Below are positions 1-7,318 of a DNA stretch of 23,188 nucleotides, one piece after another (positions within the stretch are counted from its first letter, which is position 1; the number at the start of each line of letters is the position of its first letter). This stretch comes from a virus: IMG/VR virus record IMGVR_UViG_3300034062_008079, positions 1 through 23,188 of that record; one strand, written 5' to 3'. A program made the translations under genes and the position numbers. The notes beneath the pieces are model-generated. The model saw nothing but the letters and a program-made list of their open reading frames with translations, did no database searches and was not told the DNA's origin.

Positions 1-509
1 CTAAGAAAGTCCCAATTACGAGATTAGGTAAATTTTTTGGTGCTGAAGACTACGATTTGGACATTGATATGGGTTCAGAGTGGTTGGAGGGTGACATGAA
101 TTTTACTTTGGTATTATATCGTGTCAATAGAATTAAAACAAAAAAGGATGATGTTTATGGTGAAACCCTAAAAGACGGAATCCAATTTGACCCACCAATT
201 GAGTTCAAAGGATATGTTCAAGTTGCCGCCCCTACAAATAAGGCGTATGGTAATTCAAAAATTGAACAAACCGAACCAGGTAATTTAAAAGTGTCTGTGT
301 ATTCAAAACATCTACAAGAATTGGGTGTTGACATTGCATTTGGCGACTATATCGGATATTATGAATCAGAAACAAGAGTTAGATATTACTCAGTAATAGA
401 TGATGGTCGTATTGTTTCAGATAACAAACATACGTATGCTGGATACAAACCATTTTACAGAACAATTACCGCAGCCCCTGTAACGGATAACGAATTTAGA
501 GGATTATAA
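1..509 (+). CDS. Neck / head-tail connector-like protein, 5'-truncated
   Basis: The reading frame is open to the left edge of the window (codons in phase from base 3), so the true start lies outside. The visible C-terminal part is about 168 residues and begins KKVPITRLGKFFGAED. It is a mixed, probably beta-rich protein without membrane segments; a central stretch ending around GDYIGYYESETRVRYYSV looks like paired strands. It sits directly upstream of a gp15-like tail completion gene with a 1-nt gap, which is where T4-like phages place the neck proteins gp13 and gp14. The call of a neck or connector component therefore rests on position and general character, not on a motif I can name. A head-completion or other tail-terminator protein is equally possible. 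An internal TTG at 57 is a poor start candidate because the frame continues upstream. Confidence 0.5.
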   Translation, partial: KKVPITRLGKFFGAEDYDLDIDMGSEWLEGDMNFTLVLYRVNRIKTKKDDVYGETLKDGIQFDPPIEFKGYVQVAAPTNKAYGNSKIEQTEPGNLKVSVYSKHLQELGVDIAFGDYIGYYESETRVRYYSVIDDGRIVSDNKHTYAGYKPFYRTITAAPVTDNEFRGL

Positions 510-510
510 A

Positions 511-1554
511 ATGGGATTTCCAAAAAAAATTAAAAAAAACATACCACTTAATTATCCAAAAACTTTATTTCCGAGAAGAGAAGAGTTGGTAGATAAAATT
601 AATCAAGATGGTACATTCTTACCTAAATCGATATTACATGCGGATTTGGATAGGGGTTTTTTGGATTTTGTAAAAAATGACTTGGGAATAGTTGTTGATG
701 GTACGACAGTACCAACAGTGGATATAATAATAACAACACAAAATTGGGCTCAGTTTACCGAAACTTGGAACTTCGTTGATTTGGATTTCAACGTAAAACC
801 TCCTTTTGTTACAACAGTAAGAACGCCTGAAGTAAAGTTTGGAACAAACCCTGCTTTATTATATAACATACCAAATAGAAAACAATATTTCTATGCTACA
901 GTACCAACATGGGACGGAAAAAAATTAGGTGCGGATGTTTATAAAATACCTCAACCAATACCTGTTGATATTACATATCAAGTAAAGATTGTGTGTAATA
1001 GAATTAGGGAGTTAAACAGATTTAATCAAGTAGTTCTCGGAAAATTTGCATCAAGACAAGCATATACGGTTATTAAAGGACACTACATTCCTATTATATG
1101 GAATAACATCAGTGATGAATCTGTAATGGATTTGGATAAAAGAAAATATTATGTTCAGAGTTATGAATTTATAATGTTGGGATTCTTAATTGATGAGGAA
1201 GAATTTACAGTTAGTCCTGCGGTAAATAGATTTATACAAGTTTTCGAAACAGATGGAAAAATTATAACTAAAAAAACTAAAGGTAGAAACGAACCTGTTG
1301 AGCAAACACAAATAACTTTATCTTTTCCATCGGGAACAACAGAAGTTAGTAAAACATTTAATTTATCGGATAATTTATCACTTCTTAATACCGTTAATGT
1401 TACTTCATTTGATGTTTACATTAATAATGACTTTTATGGGTCAGATTTGACCACATTAGAAATAAGCACAAATGATGTGTTGAAAATTATTGTAACAAAA
1501 AATGATAATAATTTAGAATCTATTATCAGTTTCGAAGCATTTAACAATAGTTAA
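511..1554 (+). CDS. gp15-like tail completion / sheath stabiliser protein
   Basis: This 347-residue protein is probably the tail terminator that caps the tube and sheath and docks to the neck, as T4 gp15 does (272 residues). Residues about 151-245 carry the recognisable part: a predicted strand, a long helix with the pattern NRIRELNRFNQVVLGKF, then QAYTVIKGHYIPI, then a strand pair ending EEEFTVSPAVNRFIQVFE. That order resembles the gp15 core. Residues about 255-347 look like an extra beta-rich, Ig-like C-terminal domain that would explain the added length. The start follows the previous stop by one base with only an A-rich leader (GATTATAAAATGG), so translation is probably coupled. The TAA stop overlaps the stop of the minus-strand RHH gene. 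The role rests on local pattern and on position just ahead of the sheath gene; it is fairly but not firmly assigned. Confidence 0.6.
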   Translation: MGFPKKIKKNIPLNYPKTLFPRREELVDKINQDGTFLPKSILHADLDRGFLDFVKNDLGIVVDGTTVPTVDIIITTQNWAQFTETWNFVDLDFNVKPPFVTTVRTPEVKFGTNPALLYNIPNRKQYFYATVPTWDGKKLGADVYKIPQPIPVDITYQVKIVCNRIRELNRFNQVVLGKFASRQAYTVIKGHYIPIIWNNISDESVMDLDKRKYYVQSYEFIMLGFLIDEEEFTVSPAVNRFIQVFETDGKIITKKTKGRNEPVEQTQITLSFPSGTTEVSKTFNLSDNLSLLNTVNVTSFDVYINNDFYGSDLTTLEISTNDVLKIIVTKNDNNLESIISFEAFNNS

Positions 1555-1715
1555 TTTTCTCCGTAAATGTCTTTTTTGTCTTCACACTTTTCGCGAATAA
1601 TGCTTTCTAAAAAACGATAAATTTTTATACCTCGTTTGTCACAATACCTTTTTAAGATGTCGTGAACTTCTTTAGAAATTTTTAAATTTTTTACTTCTGA
1701 GTCTTTAGAATCCAT
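1551..1715 (-). CDS. Small ribbon-helix-helix (Arc/MetJ-type) DNA-binding protein
   Basis: On the minus strand an ATG at 1715-1713 opens a 54-codon frame ending with TAA at 1553-1551. The product begins MDSKDSEVKNLKISKEVHDI and ends EDKKDIYGEN. It shows the ribbon-helix-helix layout: a short strand (residues about 8-13, VKNLKI), helix A (about 15-28, containing HDILKRYCDKRG) and helix B (about 31-44, containing YRFLESIIREKC). Proteins of this family bind operators as dimers, usually as transcriptional regulators. It is the only leftward gene in the window and converges on the gp15-like gene with a 4-nt stop-stop overlap. Upstream it has its own copy of the TATTTAT motif in the correct orientation and an inverted repeat that could be its operator. 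A late-gene regulator or autorepressor is an inference; the fold call is fairly secure from the pattern. Confidence 0.8.
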   Translation of the reverse strand: MDSKDSEVKNLKISKEVHDILKRYCDKRGIKIYRFLESIIREKCEDKKDIYGEN

Positions 1716-1726
1716 AAGATAAAAAA

Positions 1727-1744
1727 GGTAGAAAATAATCTACC
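1727..1744. promoter_or_regulatory. Inverted repeat in RHH gene leader (operator or hairpin)
   Basis: A perfect 6-bp inverted repeat, GGTAGA-N6-TCTACC, lies between the minus-strand TATTTAT motif and the RHH start codon. Read on the minus strand the second arm is followed by six T residues, so the RNA would form a short hairpin plus U-tract just before the ATG. Two readings are possible: an 18-bp palindromic operator for the RHH dimer, or a leader hairpin/attenuator. The stem is short, so a strong terminator is unlikely. Confidence 0.45.
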
Positions 1745-1750
1745 TAATTT

Positions 1751-1757
1751 ATAAATA
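1751..1757 (-). promoter_or_regulatory. TATTTAT late-promoter-like motif, minus strand
   Basis: Read on the minus strand this is AATATTTATAA, with the first motif base 42 nt upstream of the RHH start codon. That matches the 43-45 nt spacing of the same word at the sheath, tube and gp26-like genes. On the plus strand the same site reads TATAAATA (1750-1757), the T4 late-promoter consensus, pointing at the sheath gene, so it could also act rightwards. Confidence 0.5.
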
Positions 1758-1793
1758 TTTTGAAACAAGTAAAGTTTTTGGTTTTTGAACTAA

Positions 1794-1800
1794 TATTTAT
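1794..1800 (+). promoter_or_regulatory. TATTTAT late-promoter-like motif upstream of tail sheath
   Basis: The word lies in the context CTAATATTTATTGAG, with its first base 43 nt before the sheath ATG. The spacing is shared with the tube, gp26-like and RHH genes. No sigma70-like -35/-10 pair is evident. Assignment as a promoter rests on recurrence and spacing only. Confidence 0.55.
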
Positions 1801-1820
1801 TGAGAAAATAATAAATCTAA

Positions 1821-1833
1821 TAAAAAACTTAAA
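1821..1833 (+). promoter_or_regulatory. Shared A-rich translation leader, sheath gene
   Basis: TAAAAAACTTAAA lies immediately before the sheath ATG and recurs at 5951-5963 before the tail tube ATG at almost the same distance. A shorter form (AAAAACTTGA) precedes the ATG at 10621. No Shine-Dalgarno sequence is present. It probably acts in translation initiation of very abundant proteins, which is an inference. Confidence 0.45.
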
Positions 1834-1836
1834 AAA

Positions 1837-4800
1837 ATGGCAAACACTAAAGTTTTCGTTTCTCCTGGGGTTTACACATCAGAGGTTGATTTAAGTTTCG
1901 TAGCATCAAGTGTTGGTATAACAACGTTGGGAATAGTAGGTGAGACACTGAAAGGACCGGCGTTTGAACCAATTTTTGTTGCAAACTTTGACGAATACCA
2001 AACAATCTTTGGGGGTACATCTCCAGAAAAATTTGTGAACACACAAATTCCTAAATATGAGGCGAGTTACATCGCTAAGGCATATTTACAACAATCAAAC
2101 CAATTATTTGTATCAAGAATTCTTGGTTTATCAGGTTATGATGCGGGTCCATCATGGTCTATCAAAACAATTGCTAATGTTGACCCATCAACCATAGAGA
2201 ATACGGCAACGAATTTTCAAAATCAAATTACTTTCAGTGCTGATGTTTCAAGTGGAAACCTATCCACATACACTTACGGATTTAATGAATCAACTGTTAG
2301 TGCGGCTCTGACTGGTATAGATATATACAGTACATATACTAAGGCTGATGGCTCGACATCAACAGTTGTTGATGATATTAAAAATTGGATTCAAGATATT
2401 ATCACATATTTCACTAATACAGGTATAGATGCAGATATTCCAGAGGCGTATTTTTGGGGTTCGATACCTAGTGCTTATTATAACACTTTATCTTCGTATA
2501 CCGCAAAAACCAATACATTTGATGTAAATAATTTAGTTCTTTCGGCTAATACACTCTCTAGTGGCGAAAATGATACTTGGTACTACACTACCTTTTTTAA
2601 CAATAATGGTACCTACACAGGTCTTTCTTTCTACCTGATTCAAGACCCAACGCAACCTTTAAGTGACCAATCACCTACAAAAATAGAAGGTTTTATGAAT
2701 TTGAGATGGTTCACATTTACAGGTAGCTCATATTCAAACTACGACAATCTTGTGGTTGCGACTTTGAGGTCAAGAGGTTTATCGACTTATGTGGGTGACA
2801 ATGGACCTGTTTATGAAGTTACAGGTCTTTCACAAGTATCTATGGTGTGTTCAGGTCCTTATTCTGGAATTTCTTCAAATCCATTCTCAACCTTCAAAAT
2901 TACAGGTACTACAAAGAATTCTACAACCTTTGATTTTGAAACATCCATGAGTATCACAGCAACTAATACACTTTCTAAAGTTTTTGGAACAAGTAATTTT
3001 GATAAACCAAGAACTGAGGTCCCTTTATTTTTGGAAGAAGAATACAGTAATTTACTATATTGGTCTTACAATAAAGGTTATATAAGAGGTTTGAGTTGTG
3101 ATTTAATTGAGTTAGATTCGGCAAGGAGTGGTGGTACAATATCAATTGGAAACTACTTAGAAAAATATCAAACACCTAAAACTCCTTGGATTGTTTCCGA
3201 AGTACGCGGTAACACAGTTTACCAACTATTCAAGTTCGTTACAATATCGGATGGTGATTCTGCAAATAGAGAAGTAAAAATATCATTGGCTAACATGTCA
3301 TTTGTAAATAATACATTTGATGTACTTGTTAGAGATTTTTATGATACGGACCAAAATCCTACTGTAATAGAAAAATATTCTCAGTGTTCTATGAACCCTA
3401 GTTTGAATAATTTTATCGGTAATAAAATAGGTACTACCGATGGAGAATACCCTCTGAAATCAAAATTTGTTATGGTTGAGGTTAACTCAGAAGCTCCGTC
3501 AGACGCATTACCTTGTGGATTTGAAGGATATATAACAAGAGAATATAGTGGATATACATATGTAAACTCTCCATTTTTGGTTTACAAAACCAAATATAAT
3601 ATTCCAGGTGAAACAATATTCGAACCACCATTCAACACACCTGTTGGACCGGGATATTCTCTAACATCTAACGGAGATAACTTGAGAAGAACGTTTTTGG
3701 GTGTTAGTGATAAAGTAGGTATTGATGTTGATTTCATGGATTATAAAGGAGGTCAAAATGATGGTTCTCTTTGTACTACTGAAGATTTTCCAGATTGGAA
3801 CTACAAAATTAGAGGTTTCCACATGGATAAAGAAGCAAGTGCGATTACAATATCTTCGAGTTATGTAACAAGTGGTACACCTGAATTCTACGTAGGTGAT
3901 GGAACATTCCAATCTGAACCAACAGACCAAGAAAATCCATACTTTAAAACTTTCGCAAGAAAGTTCACAGTAGTACCGGCAGGAGGTTTTGACGGTTGGG
4001 ATATATATCGTGAATCAAGGACTAATACCGACAGATTTATTTTAGGTGGAACAGGATATAAAAAAGGAGCATGTTTTTCGGCAAGATATCCTACAGCTAA
4101 TGGACAGGGTATGTTCAAATTAATCACAGTAGACCAAAACTCTGTGGATTATGCAAACACAGACTACTACGCGTATTTGTTAGGTATGCAGTCAATGGCT
4201 AATCCTGAGGCGGTTAATATAAACGTGTTTGTAACACCTGGTATAGATTATGTAAACAATCTGTTACTTGTAAATGAGGCAATCAATATTGCTGAGATTG
4301 ATAGAGCGGATTCTGTGTATATCACAACAACTCCAGATTTTGATATGTTCGTACCAACGGCATCAAATCAAGAGGACGCTATCTACCCACAAACTGCGGT
4401 AGATTATTTAATTGATTCAGCAATCGACTCAAACTATACGGCAACCTACTATCCTTGGATTTTGACAAGAGATAGTGTTACAAATACTCAAGTTTACATT
4501 CCACCAACTGCGGAGGTAACAAGAAACTTAGCACTTACAGACAACATTGCATTCCCTTGGTTCGCAACCGCGGGTTACACAAGAGGTCTTGTTAATGGTG
4601 TTAAAGCGAGAAGAAAACTTTCTCAAGAAGACAGAGATGTTCTTTACGAAGGAAGAATCAATCCAATCGCAACTTTCTCTGATGTTGGTACTGTAATTTG
4701 GGGTAATAAAACCTTACAAATCGCTCAATCAGCACTTGATAGACTTAACGTTAGAAGATTGTTATTACAAGCTCGTAAGTTGATTTCTGCGGTTTCTGTA

Positions 4801-5049
4801 AGATTGTTATTCGAACAAAACGACGATATCGTAAGACAACAATTCTTGGATGCTGTTAATCCTATTTTGGATTCTATTAGAAGAGATAGAGGTCTTTATG
4901 ACTTCAGAGTAACAGTTAGAAATACACCTGAAGATTTAGATAACAATAGACTTGTCGGTTCAATATATATCAAACCTACAAGAGCTTTGGAATTCATTGA
5001 CATAACGTTCTACATTACTCCTACAGGAGCATCATTCGAAAATATATAA
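1837..5049 (+). CDS. Contractile tail sheath protein (T4 gp18-like)
   Basis: This 1070-residue protein forms the contractile outer sheath around the tail tube. The N-terminus has the typical sheath opening, FVSPGVYTSEVDLSF, followed by a strand ending GIVGETLKGPAFEP. The C-terminal third (from about residue 849) carries the conserved polymerising core: YPQTAVDYL, a segment with PPTAEVTRNLALTDN, PWFATAGYTRGLV, and a closing part with NVRRLLLQARKLI and a terminal beta strand (FIDITFYITPTGASFENI). T4 gp18 has 659 residues, so roughly 400 extra residues sit in the middle, presumably as surface-exposed domains. The gene has its own TATTTAT motif and an A-rich leader, and is followed after 6 nt by the HAD-like gene. 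The start is supported by the leader and by the family N-terminus. Identification is very secure. Confidence 0.95.
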   Translation: MANTKVFVSPGVYTSEVDLSFVASSVGITTLGIVGETLKGPAFEPIFVANFDEYQTIFGGTSPEKFVNTQIPKYEASYIAKAYLQQSNQLFVSRILGLSGYDAGPSWSIKTIANVDPSTIENTATNFQNQITFSADVSSGNLSTYTYGFNESTVSAALTGIDIYSTYTKADGSTSTVVDDIKNWIQDIITYFTNTGIDADIPEAYFWGSIPSAYYNTLSSYTAKTNTFDVNNLVLSANTLSSGENDTWYYTTFFNNNGTYTGLSFYLIQDPTQPLSDQSPTKIEGFMNLRWFTFTGSSYSNYDNLVVATLRSRGLSTYVGDNGPVYEVTGLSQVSMVCSGPYSGISSNPFSTFKITGTTKNSTTFDFETSMSITATNTLSKVFGTSNFDKPRTEVPLFLEEEYSNLLYWSYNKGYIRGLSCDLIELDSARSGGTISIGNYLEKYQTPKTPWIVSEVRGNTVYQLFKFVTISDGDSANREVKISLANMSFVNNTFDVLVRDFYDTDQNPTVIEKYSQCSMNPSLNNFIGNKIGTTDGEYPLKSKFVMVEVNSEAPSDALPCGFEGYITREYSGYTYVNSPFLVYKTKYNIPGETIFEPPFNTPVGPGYSLTSNGDNLRRTFLGVSDKVGIDVDFMDYKGGQNDGSLCTTEDFPDWNYKIRGFHMDKEASAITISSSYVTSGTPEFYVGDGTFQSEPTDQENPYFKTFARKFTVVPAGGFDGWDIYRESRTNTDRFILGGTGYKKGACFSARYPTANGQGMFKLITVDQNSVDYANTDYYAYLLGMQSMANPEAVNINVFVTPGIDYVNNLLLVNEAINIAEIDRADSVYITTTPDFDMFVPTASNQEDAIYPQTAVDYLIDSAIDSNYTATYYPWILTRDSVTNTQVYIPPTAEVTRNLALTDNIAFPWFATAGYTRGLVNGVKARRKLSQEDRDVLYEGRINPIATFSDVGTVIWGNKTLQIAQSALDRLNVRRLLLQARKLISAVSVRLLFEQNDDIVRQQFLDAVNPILDSIRRDRGLYDFRVTVRNTPEDLDNNRLVGSIYIKPTRALEFIDITFYITPTGASFENI

Positions 5050-5055
5050 TAAAAT

Positions 5056-5904
5056 ATGATTTTGAAAGGGAAATATAAAAAACCAGCTTCCGTGTCCGAA
5101 GGGATTACGGAGGCTGGAACTCCTGACATGAAATATTATGCTTTTGATTGGGATGATAATATCATGAATATGCCAACTAAAATTATCCTAAAAAACAAAG
5201 AGGGCGATGAAGTTGGAATGTCAACAGAAGATTTTGCTCATTACAGAAGTATGATAGGTAAAGAAGACTTCCAATATGAGGGAGAGACCATTGTTGGATT
5301 CGGAGAAAATGCTTTCAGAAACTTTGGAGTGGAGGGAGATAGGAAATTTATCATCGACTCAATGACAGCACCGATTGGACCGGCATGGAATGATTTTGTT
5401 GAAGCAATAAATAATGGTTCTATATTTGCAATAATAACCGCACGAGGACATACACCTAAAGTCTTGAGAGACGCTTGTTACAATCTAATATTATCAAACA
5501 GGGATGGAATTTCATTTATGGAATTAATCAAAAACTTGGAAAAATATAGAGACATAGCAGGATTCGAAGGGAAACAAGATAAAATGGATACTTTAAATGA
5601 GTATCTTGATTTATGTAGATTTTACCCTGTTTCTTATGGTGAGGGCTCGGCGACTAGTCCCGAAGAAGGTAAAATTAAAGCAATGAAAGAATTTATCTCT
5701 TACATCAAAGAAATTTCAAACACAATTGGAAAAAAAGCATTCTTTAAAAATGATATTAGTAACAATTTTATCCCTGAACCAACATTAGGTTTTTCAGATG
5801 ATGATATAAGAAATGTTGAAACCATGAAAAAACATTTCGAGGATGAACCTGATAATATCTTACAAACCTACTCGACTGCGGGTGGAATTAAAAGAAAATA
5901 TTAA
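5056..5904 (+). CDS. HAD-superfamily phosphatase-like protein
   Basis: This 282-residue protein carries the haloacid dehalogenase motifs in order. Motif I is YYAFDWDDNIMNMPTKI, with the likely nucleophile D31 and general acid/base D33. Motif II is AIITARGHTP, with T128. A candidate motif III lysine lies near residues 206-211 (EEGKIKAMKEF). Motif IV is GFSDDDIRNVETM, with the acidic group D249-D251. All catalytic positions appear present, so an active Mg-dependent phosphohydrolase is plausible; the substrate is unknown. Position 35 is Asn where many HADs have Thr or Val. The first 24 residues precede the fold and end at an internal Met25; the upstream ATG was chosen because it follows the sheath stop by 6 nt with an A-rich leader. 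Its place between sheath and tube genes is odd, since T4 genes 18 and 19 are adjacent. The superfamily is well supported; the role is not. Confidence 0.8.
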   Translation: MILKGKYKKPASVSEGITEAGTPDMKYYAFDWDDNIMNMPTKIILKNKEGDEVGMSTEDFAHYRSMIGKEDFQYEGETIVGFGENAFRNFGVEGDRKFIIDSMTAPIGPAWNDFVEAINNGSIFAIITARGHTPKVLRDACYNLILSNRDGISFMELIKNLEKYRDIAGFEGKQDKMDTLNEYLDLCRFYPVSYGEGSATSPEEGKIKAMKEFISYIKEISNTIGKKAFFKNDISNNFIPEPTLGFSDDDIRNVETMKKHFEDEPDNILQTYSTAGGIKRKY

Positions 5905-5922
5905 AAAAAATAAATTTGATAA

Positions 5923-5929
5923 TATTTAT
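5923..5929 (+). promoter_or_regulatory. TATTTAT late-promoter-like motif upstream of tail tube
   Basis: The first motif base is 45 nt before the tube ATG. Here the word lies inside a perfect inverted repeat, TGATAA-TAT-TTATCA (5917-5931), so orientation cannot be read from this copy alone. Its role is inferred from recurrence upstream of other late genes. Confidence 0.5.
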
Positions 5930-5950
5930 CATAAAACAATAAACAGAAAT

Positions 5951-5963
5951 TAAAAAACTTAAA
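5951..5963 (+). promoter_or_regulatory. Shared A-rich translation leader, tail tube gene
   Basis: TAAAAAACTTAAA is identical to the 13 nt at 1821-1833 before the sheath gene and lies 17 nt (first base) before the ATG, against 16 nt there. The two genes encode the two most abundant tail proteins. The function is inferred. Confidence 0.45.
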
Positions 5964-5967
5964 TAAA

Positions 5968-6456
5968 ATGGCTGATTTACTAATGAAAATGCCCATACCG
6001 TATGAACCAAAAAGACAAAATAGGTTCATCTTGAGATTTCCATCATCTTTGGGCATAAACGAATGGTTTGTGGAATCAACTGCGAGACCACATATTACAA
6101 TTAATCCTGTTGAGATTCCTTTTCTGAACACTTCAACATACGTGGCAGGAAGATTTACTTGGGGTGTACTAAACGTAAAATTCCGTGACCCAATCGGACC
6201 ATCCGCTTCTCAAGCACTTATGGAATGGGTACGTCTATGTGCTGAATCAGTTACAGGTCGTATGGGTTATGCTGCGGGTTACAAGAAAAATGTAGACCTA
6301 GAAATGTTAGACCCAACAGGCGTTGTTGTTGAAAAATGGATTTTGGAAGGAACATTCTTATCAGACGTTAATTTCGATTCTTTGGCATACAACACGGACG
6401 CTTTAGCATCCATTTCCGCATCGATGAGAATGGACCGTTGTATCTTAGTATACTAA
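5968..6456 (+). CDS. Tail tube protein (T4 gp19-like)
   Basis: This protein stacks as hexameric rings to form the inner tube through which DNA passes. Its 162 residues match T4 gp19 (163 residues) almost exactly. Recognisable parts are the N-terminal PYEPKRQNRFILRFPSSLG, the strand ARPHITINPVEIPFLN, the segment GVLNVKFRDPIGPSASQAL, and the C-terminal block running from LEMLDPTGVVVEKWILEG to SMRMDRCIL. This is the usual tube beta-sandwich order. The gene has its own TATTTAT motif and the same leader as the sheath gene, and is followed by a hairpin terminator, so it is probably expressed as a strong separate unit. Identification is very secure. Confidence 0.93.
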   Translation: MADLLMKMPIPYEPKRQNRFILRFPSSLGINEWFVESTARPHITINPVEIPFLNTSTYVAGRFTWGVLNVKFRDPIGPSASQALMEWVRLCAESVTGRMGYAAGYKKNVDLEMLDPTGVVVEKWILEGTFLSDVNFDSLAYNTDALASISASMRMDRCILVY

Positions 6457-6474
6457 AAAATCTTTATATATCAG

Positions 6475-6513
6475 AAAAAATCCCACACAAAAAATGTGTA
6501 AGGGATTTTTTTT
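6475..6513 (+). terminator. Rho-independent terminator after tail tube gene
   Basis: A-rich arm plus TCCC and ACACA pair with TGTGT and GGGA plus a T8 tract, leaving a small A-rich loop and a 2-nt bulge. The stem begins about 19 nt after the tube stop. Because the left arm begins with an A6 run, it could also work on the minus strand, though no minus-strand gene lies to its right. Confidence 0.85.
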
Positions 6514-6516
6514 GTT

Positions 6517-6523
6517 TATTTAT
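6517..6523 (+). promoter_or_regulatory. TATTTAT late-promoter-like motif upstream of gp26-like gene
   Basis: The word begins 4 nt after the terminator T-tract and 43 nt before the next ATG, the same spacing as at the sheath gene. A promoter directly behind a terminator would start a new transcript for the chaperone and tape measure genes. Confidence 0.55.
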
Positions 6524-6559
6524 GTCCGTGAACACTTATCTTTTCAGTAAAAAAAAAAT

Positions 6560-7318
6560 ATGGAACAAGAATTATCTAATTACGGACAGATGAATTTTAA
6601 TTTACCACATGATTTGGTACCACTCCCCTCTAATGGAGTTTTTTACAAAAATAAAAAAAAATCTGTTAAAGTGGGATACTTAACCGCCACCGATGAAAAT
6701 ATTCTTTTGAACACATCACAAGGGAATCGGGAAAGTGTTGTATTGAGTCTTTTACGTAATAAACTTTACGAATCTGATTTGAGACCTGATGAATTATTAA
6801 CAGGTGATGTTGAGGCGATTCTAATATTTTTAAGGAACACGGCATTTGGTCCTGAATACGAGGTTAGTCTTACTGACCCACAAACAGGAAAAAAATTCAG
6901 TTATACGTTGTTACTGGATGAATTAAATATAAAAAAAACAGACAATAAACCAACCGAAGATGGATTGTTTGTGGTGAAACTACCTAAGTCAGGGGATGAG
7001 GTCAAATTAAGACCATTATCATTAGCCGATAGTTTGGACATAGAAAAAATGGTTGAGTCTTATCCCACCAACAGGGTCGCCCCCAAAGTTACATGGAAAT
7101 TAAATAAACAAATAACATCTATAAATGGTGAAACAGATAAAGGTCAAATTGCAAAATATATCGAGACAATGCCGATTATGGATTCTAAATTTGTTAGAAC
7201 TTTTTTGAACCAAAATGAACCGAGATTAGATTTACAAAAAGAAGTAACCGCCCCATCAGGAGAAAAAGTGATTGTTGATATCACATTTGGGGTTGAGTTT
7301 TTTCGGCCTTTCTATTGA
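6560..7318 (+). CDS. gp26-like baseplate hub / tail assembly chaperone
   Basis: This 252-residue protein resembles the T4 gp26 (T4 baseplate protein) family. Residues 14-45 carry the hallmark NLPHDLVPLPSNGVFY followed by a strand and GYLTATDENIL. The middle region has EAILIFLRNTAFGPEYEV and a zinc-ribbon-like fold without the cysteines. The C-terminus ends in a strand and FFRPFY. The gene lies between the tail tube and tape measure genes, the position of the G-type tail assembly chaperones in many tailed phages, and it is overlapped by a second frame that looks like a T-type extension. Its stop is TGA, whereas TAA is used almost everywhere else in the window. The start is the only good ATG and follows a run of A residues without a Shine-Dalgarno. 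The family call is fairly strong; the exact role (hub component or tape-measure chaperone) is not settled by sequence alone. Confidence 0.75.
   Translation: MEQELSNYGQMNFNLPHDLVPLPSNGVFYKNKKKSVKVGYLTATDENILLNTSQGNRESVVLSLLRNKLYESDLRPDELLTGDVEAILIFLRNTAFGPEYEVSLTDPQTGKKFSYTLLLDELNIKKTDNKPTEDGLFVVKLPKSGDEVKLRPLSLADSLDIEKMVESYPTNRVAPKVTWKLNKQITSINGETDKGQIAKYIETMPIMDSKFVRTFLNQNEPRLDLQKEVTAPSGEKVIVDITFGVEFFRPFY

Noticed and set aside
57-509. A complete 150-residue gene starting at a TTG at 57.
   Set aside because: The frame is open upstream to the window edge with sensible sequence, so the gene is truncated and does not begin at 57.
1750-1757. A perfect T4 late promoter TATAAATA on the plus strand ahead of the sheath gene.
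   Set aside because: It is the reverse complement of the TATTTAT word and no other gene here has TATAAATA in this orientation; kept only as an alternative reading.
7298-7304. A -1 frameshift at the T6 tract.
   Set aside because: Frame arithmetic shows that -1 leads to the third frame, not to the extension frame; only +1 or -2 fits.
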